Shown here piece after piece: positions 60,246 to 64,000 of a stretch of 64,000 bases of DNA. The stretch lies in assembly GCA_964653485.1 (NCBI GenBank), contig CAZZFF010000005.1, positions 1 through 64,000 on the forward strand. Direction: 5' to 3'. The stretch comes from CAVQND01 sp964653485. GTDB lineage: Bacteria > Verrucomicrobiota > Verrucomicrobiia > Limisphaerales > UBA8199. How positions within the stretch are numbered: the stretch's first letter is position 1; each line of letters opens with the position of its first letter. Position numbers and translations under genes: made by a program. A model generated the notes under the pieces. It was not told where the DNA came from. It searched no databases and saw only the letters and a list, made by a program, of their open reading frames with translations.

Positions 60246-61414
60246 CACTGAACGAACTCGCCGCAGAAACCGCCAAGAGTTTTGAGAAGGCATTTGGGCG
60301 CCAGGCCCGCTGGATTGCGGCCGCTCCGGGCCGGGTGAACGTCATTGGCGAGCACACCGATTACAACGACGGGTTCGTCCTGCCGATGGCTATCGACCGC
60401 TACACGATCATCGCCGCCGCTCCGGCGGCCAAGGGCCGAAAGACCATCCGGCTCCGCTCGACTCAGGGTGGCGGCGCGGCTGTGATCGATTTGAGCCAGC
60501 CGCTCAAGCCCGCCTCAAAAGGCGCCTGGTTCAACTACCCGCTTGGGGTCATCGCGGGATTTTTGGCGCGGGGCGCAAAGTTGGGCGGGTTCGACGCCTT
60601 TATCGACTCGACAGTGCCACTGGGAGGCGGCTTGTCCAGCAGCGCGGCGCTCGAGGTCTCCACGGCTACCGTGCTGGAGGCGATCACCGGCGACAAGCTC
60701 GACCCGGTCGAGAAGGCCCTGCTCTGCCAGAAGGCCGAGCATGAATATGCCGGGATGCCTTGTGGCATCATGGACCAGTTCATCTCCGTCATGGGCAAGA
60801 AGGACCACCTCCTGCTCCTGGACTGCCGCTCCCGCATACCCGAATTGGTCCCGATGACAGACCCTGCCGTCGCCCTGCTCATAACGAACACCAATGTGAA
60901 GCACGAGTTGACCGGGGGCGGATACGCCAAACGGCGCGCCCAGTGCGAGGAAGCCGCGCGGATGCTCGGCGTTGCCTCGCTGCGCGATGCCACGGCGGAG
61001 ATGCTTGAAGGCGCTCGCGGAAAACTCGACCCGGTCGTCTGGCGTCGCGCCTGCCATGTCATCGGCGAGATCGAACGCACCCTTCATGCCGCCCAGGGCG
61101 TGCGCGCCTCCAACTGGCCGACCGTCGGCCAGTTGATGTACGCCAGCCATTTTTCTCTGCGGGATAATTACGAGGTGAGCTGCGCTGAATTGGACGCCGT
61201 GGTCGAGATCGCCCAGGGCCTCGGCTCCGAGGGCGGCGTCATCGGATGCCGCATGACCGGCGGCGGCTTCGGCGGCTGCGCCGTCGCCTTGGTCCGCACC
61301 GAGGCACTGCCCGCCATCTCCGCCGCAATCACCTCGCAATACGAAAAGCGCACCGGCATCAAACCCACCCTCTTCGTCTCCCGCCCTGCCGCGGGGGCGA
61401 CGCTCATCAAATAA
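60242..61414 (+). CDS. galK: Galactokinase
   Basis: This 390-residue GHMP kinase starts with the galactokinase signature APGRVNVIGEHTDYNDGFVLP. The ATP-binding motif is LGGGLSSSAALEVSTA, then CGIMDQFISVMGKKDHLLLLD and the GHMP-C motif MTGGGFGGCAVAL. It phosphorylates alpha-D-galactose at C1. It is coupled with galM by an ATGA overlap; galT and galE are not in the window. Confidence 0.96.
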   Translation: MTLNELAAETAKSFEKAFGRQARWIAAAPGRVNVIGEHTDYNDGFVLPMAIDRYTIIAAAPAAKGRKTIRLRSTQGGGAAVIDLSQPLKPASKGAWFNYPLGVIAGFLARGAKLGGFDAFIDSTVPLGGGLSSSAALEVSTATVLEAITGDKLDPVEKALLCQKAEHEYAGMPCGIMDQFISVMGKKDHLLLLDCRSRIPELVPMTDPAVALLITNTNVKHELTGGGYAKRRAQCEEAARMLGVASLRDATAEMLEGARGKLDPVVWRRACHVIGEIERTLHAAQGVRASNWPTVGQLMYASHFSLRDNYEVSCAELDAVVEIAQGLGSEGGVIGCRMTGGGFGGCAVALVRTEALPAISAAITSQYEKRTGIKPTLFVSRPAAGATLIK

Positions 61415-62380
61415 ATGAAATCGCACACCCGTCGGGCTTTTTTGGAGCGGTCTGTGACTGTCGCGTCCGCCGCGGTGTTTCTTGAGTCGGGCGGGCTGCT
61501 CTCCGGCCGGGCGCGTGGGGCGCAGTCCGAGCCGCGGCCCATCCGTTTGGGGGGGCCGCTCTTCGAGGGCGGCAACGACCCCGAGGCCATGGCGCTGGCT
61601 CATCGCAAGCTGGGGTATCGCGCGGCGTATTGCCCCGGCGTCGCGTTGAGTGACTCCGAGAGAATCCGCGCCTTGGCCGAGGCATTCGCCAGGCACGATG
61701 TCGTCATCGCGGAAGTGGGCCGCTGGGTCAACCTGTTGGACTCGGACCCTGACAAGCGCCGGGAGAACCTCCGGACCGTCACCGAAGGGCTGGCCCTGGC
61801 CGAGGCCATCGGCGCGCTCTGCTGCGTGGATATCGCCGGTTCCTTCAGCCCGACCTCCTGGTTTGGCCCCCACCCCGACAACCTCTCCGAGAAGTTCTTC
61901 GACGCCAGCGTGGAGAACGCCCGGAAGATCATCGATGCCGTTAAACCCAAACGCGCCCGCTTCACCTTCGAGGTCATGGGCTGGGCCTTGCCCGACAGCC
62001 CGGACAGCTACCTGAGGCTCATCAAAGCCATCGACCGCCCGGCCTTTGGCGTGCATCTGGACCCGTGCAACCTCGTCAATTCGCCCGAGAAATTCTATCA
62101 CAACACCGCGCTTCTGAATGAATGCTTCGACAAGCTGGGCCGCTGGATCGTCAGTTGCCACGCGAAGGACCTGGCCTGGGATGTCGAAATGAACGTCCAC
62201 TTCCGCGAAGTCATCCCCGGCAAAGGTTCCCTGGATTATGCCACCTACCTCCGGCGCCTGGCCGAGCTGCCCCATAACCCGCCCCTCATGCTCGAACACC
62301 TTGCCAGCGCCCAGGACTACACCACTGCCCGGCAGCATATCTTCGAGGTCGGACGCGGCGCGGGCTTGAGCTTTGAATAG
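61415..62380 (+). CDS. Tat-exported xylose-isomerase-like TIM-barrel protein
   Basis: This 321-residue protein starts MKSHTRRAFLERSVTVASAAV, a twin-arginine signal. It is followed by a sugar phosphate isomerase/epimerase (AP endonuclease 2-type) barrel: ARFTFEVMGWALPDSPDSYL, AFGVHLDPCNLV, IVSCHAKDLAWDVEMNVHF and PLMLEHLASAQDY. Metal-binding residues (E, D, H, E) are at the expected positions. The start abuts the galK stop directly, so it belongs to the galactose operon. The substrate is unknown; an exported sugar isomerase or epimerase is likely. Confidence 0.82.
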   Translation: MKSHTRRAFLERSVTVASAAVFLESGGLLSGRARGAQSEPRPIRLGGPLFEGGNDPEAMALAHRKLGYRAAYCPGVALSDSERIRALAEAFARHDVVIAEVGRWVNLLDSDPDKRRENLRTVTEGLALAEAIGALCCVDIAGSFSPTSWFGPHPDNLSEKFFDASVENARKIIDAVKPKRARFTFEVMGWALPDSPDSYLRLIKAIDRPAFGVHLDPCNLVNSPEKFYHNTALLNECFDKLGRWIVSCHAKDLAWDVEMNVHFREVIPGKGSLDYATYLRRLAELPHNPPLMLEHLASAQDYTTARQHIFEVGRGAGLSFE

Positions 62381-62506
62381 CGAAGAAGGCAGCCCGTGAG
62401 GGCGTTGCCTTTCCACGAAATAGCCACGCGCGGTCATTGACCCGGGCGATGGAGGCATCAGAAGTCGCAATTTGCGGCATCAGTGTCTCTGGGCGATGGT
62501 CTCGGC

Positions 62507-64000
62507 ATGAAAACCGAAAGACCTGCCGGGAACCCACGCTTCCGCGGGCGGAACTGGGACGGGCAATGCTCCGCGCTCCGCCGATTAGCCTGGCTTTTCC
62601 CTGTCGTGGCGTGTTTGATGACGCTCAACTCCCGCTCGGCCACCCCCGTGCAGGCGCTCCAGCGTCCAGGCCCGCCGCCGCATGAGAAGGTTCAGACCCT
62701 GGCGTTCTCACCAGATGGGAATACCCTGGCCGTGGGCAGCAGCGCGCCCGCTCTCGCCCCAGCCAGCTTTCCGGGCGTTCCTTCGCTCCCCGAGGGCACC
62801 ATTGAACTCTGCGACCTCAAGACAGGCAGGTGGATGACCCCACTTCGCCAGAGTGCAAAAACCCAAAACGGAGATATGCCGAACCCGGTCGGTGCGCTCG
62901 CGTTTTCGCCTGACGGCAAGTGGCTGATCGGCGGTGATGCGCCGGGATACACGCTTTGGGAGGTGGCGACGGGCAAACAGAGGTACCAATGGCGCAAGGG
63001 CGTCATGCTCGAACCGCTCTCCCCGGGATGGTCTCCCGATGGCCGGTGGATCGCGCTGCCGTCTATGTTGCAACCAGGCGCCGGCGCCTTTGAGACGGGC
63101 CCGAATGGGATCGCGGTGGTTGAGGCGGCGACTGGAAAAGCAAAAATGTTCTTCCCGGTCGAGGTTGGCTACGCGCGAACGGCGCGGATTTCGCCGGATG
63201 GCAAATTATTGGCCATGTCGGGCCAGGACTGCACCGTCAGGGTGTTCGACCTGGCGACGGCGACGAACGTTTTCCGTGACGAGGTGCGGACGACCCTGTT
63301 CGCCGCCTGCTTTTCACCGGACGGCCGTTGCCTGGTCGCCGGCTCGAGCTGGGGCGGCGTGCTGCTGATCTACGACGTACGTTCCGATGACGGCAAGATC
63401 GTAATCACGAAGCGCGGCACCTCGGCCCAAGGAGCGGGCGAGGTGCATAGCCTGGAGTTTACTCCCGATGGGAGGCGGGCCCTGTGCAATGCTTCGCTTG
63501 GTGTCGAGCTTTGGGATGCTACGAGCTGGGCAAGCTTCAAGGTCGTCGGCGAAGCTTATGGTCGCTTGTCGCCCGATGGAGGCAGAATCGCTTTGGCCCG
63601 GGAGTCCACTCCGAACCTGATTGAGGTATGGGCGCTGGATGAGTTGGAAAAGACGATGACGACGCCGGAAGCGGCCGTCAGGGAGGCCGTCGAAAATGCC
63701 GGCCGAGCGCCCTGCATCACTGGCCTGGCATTTATCGATTGGGCCAAACAACAGTGGGCCTTGGACCAGGGCAAGCAGCGCACCGATACTCCGGCGTGGT
63801 CCGACCTCCAGCCTTACTTTGGCCTCAACGGATGGCAACCGCGGTGCCCGTCAGGGGGGACTTACACCCTCGGCACGATAGGGGAGAAACCCCGGTGCGG
63901 CATCCCGGGGCATGTGCTGGCGGGTGGCCTGGACCCGATGGCGGCCCGCAATATCTGTGTGAATAATCTCGCGATGCTCGATGCGCGCAAGAGGCTATGG
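62507..64000 (+). CDS. WD40 protein with C-terminal pseudopilin-like modules, incomplete
   Basis: The frame opens at ATG 62507 and stays open to the window end (498 codons). A hydrophobic segment (residues 27-42) suggests export. Five or six WD40/YVTN-like blades follow, each with xFSPDG (VQTLAFSPDGNTLAVG, VGALAFSPDGKWLIGG, ACFSPDGRCLVAG, LEFTPDGRRALC). From residue 403 the sequence changes to CITGLAFIDWAKQQWALDQG, then CPSGGTYTLGTIGEKPRCGIPGH. At residue 484 CVNNLAMLDARKRLW begins a second copy. This is the C-terminal module of type II pseudopilin-like proteins of Verrucomicrobiota, here without a prepilin N-terminus. Confidence 0.8.
   Translation, partial: MKTERPAGNPRFRGRNWDGQCSALRRLAWLFPVVACLMTLNSRSATPVQALQRPGPPPHEKVQTLAFSPDGNTLAVGSSAPALAPASFPGVPSLPEGTIELCDLKTGRWMTPLRQSAKTQNGDMPNPVGALAFSPDGKWLIGGDAPGYTLWEVATGKQRYQWRKGVMLEPLSPGWSPDGRWIALPSMLQPGAGAFETGPNGIAVVEAATGKAKMFFPVEVGYARTARISPDGKLLAMSGQDCTVRVFDLATATNVFRDEVRTTLFAACFSPDGRCLVAGSSWGGVLLIYDVRSDDGKIVITKRGTSAQGAGEVHSLEFTPDGRRALCNASLGVELWDATSWASFKVVGEAYGRLSPDGGRIALARESTPNLIEVWALDELEKTMTTPEAAVREAVENAGRAPCITGLAFIDWAKQQWALDQGKQRTDTPAWSDLQPYFGLNGWQPRCPSGGTYTLGTIGEKPRCGIPGHVLAGGLDPMAARNICVNNLAMLDARKRLW

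Noticed and set aside
60515..62470. 651-codon minus-strand frame opposite galK and the isomerase-like gene
   Set aside because: Antisense to two well-supported genes and without recognisable domains.

Overview
The window looks like a chromosomal segment of a GC-rich Gram-negative bacterium of the Verrucomicrobiota, probably the former subdivision 3 (Limisphaerales/Pedosphaera-like). This assignment is an inference. It rests on paired GYF_2-domain membrane proteins with a DUF2752 protein, a fused SecD-SecF, LpxA (outer membrane), the futalosine menaquinone enzyme MqnE, several secreted glycosidases and Tat-exported proteins, a REP-type tyrosine transposase, and intergenic arrays of the heptamer CGGATTT. 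Most of the sequence is ordinary coding DNA. The long antisense reading frames are shadows caused by high GC.

Layout. 1-2.6 kb (minus): an operon-like run of GYF_2, DUF2752 and membrane proteins ending in a secreted protein cut by the window edge. 2.7-5.1 kb (plus): thioredoxin-like protein, ROK kinase and SIS-domain isomerase. 5.2-6.5 kb: anion permease. 6.6-11.5 kb (plus): a secreted SGNH-like protein and a 1015-residue protein with two tandem GH29 alpha-L-fucosidase domains. 11.5-19.5 kb (minus): secreted hypothetical, HpnA-like epimerase, RecJ, TerC, SecDF and YajC, punctuated by three kinds of repeat. 19.7-30 kb: hybrid histidine kinase, VapBC, a secreted GH52 beta-xylosidase-like enzyme with a fibronectin III tail, a ParD-like/zeta toxin-antitoxin pair, a PHP-like protein, an NDUFA9-like reductase, an orphan GvpL/F protein and a 58-residue CAWC protein. 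30.2-35.2 kb (plus): the heme genes hemE-hemN-hemY-hemH. 35.9-40.5 kb (minus): a beta-barrel-like secreted protein, a deleted metallo-beta-lactamase-fold pseudogene, a Ser/Thr kinase with TPRs and its sigma factor.

40.5-45.2 kb is an accessory island. It holds two truncated comM starts, an unknown two-gene cassette, a REP transposase, a ParE-type toxin-antitoxin pair, a nucleotidyltransferase interrupted by an IS4/IS1634-type transposase remnant, and a long imperfect inverted repeat. 45.2-52 kb (minus): a LytS/LytTR two-component system followed by a complete MacAB-TolC-type tripartite exporter. 52-54.6 kb: a REP transposase remnant touching a REP-like palindrome, a glycosyltransferase and a GDP-mannose 3,5-epimerase-like enzyme. 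54.8-64 kb (mostly plus): MqnE, LpxA, an MFS transporter (minus), a Tat-exported SGNH hydrolase, GalM-GalK, a Tat-exported xylose-isomerase-like protein, and a WD40 protein that runs off the end.

The genes suggest an organism that degrades plant or algal polysaccharides (fucosidase, xylosidase, SGNH esterases, galactose use), respires with menaquinone and makes its own heme. The less usual items are the WD40 protein ending in two pseudopilin-like C-terminal modules, the GH52 and double-GH29 enzymes, the REP palindrome next to a transposase remnant, and the CGGATTT element that has entered a gene's 5' end. I saw no CRISPR array, no rRNA, no convincing tRNA and no prophage.
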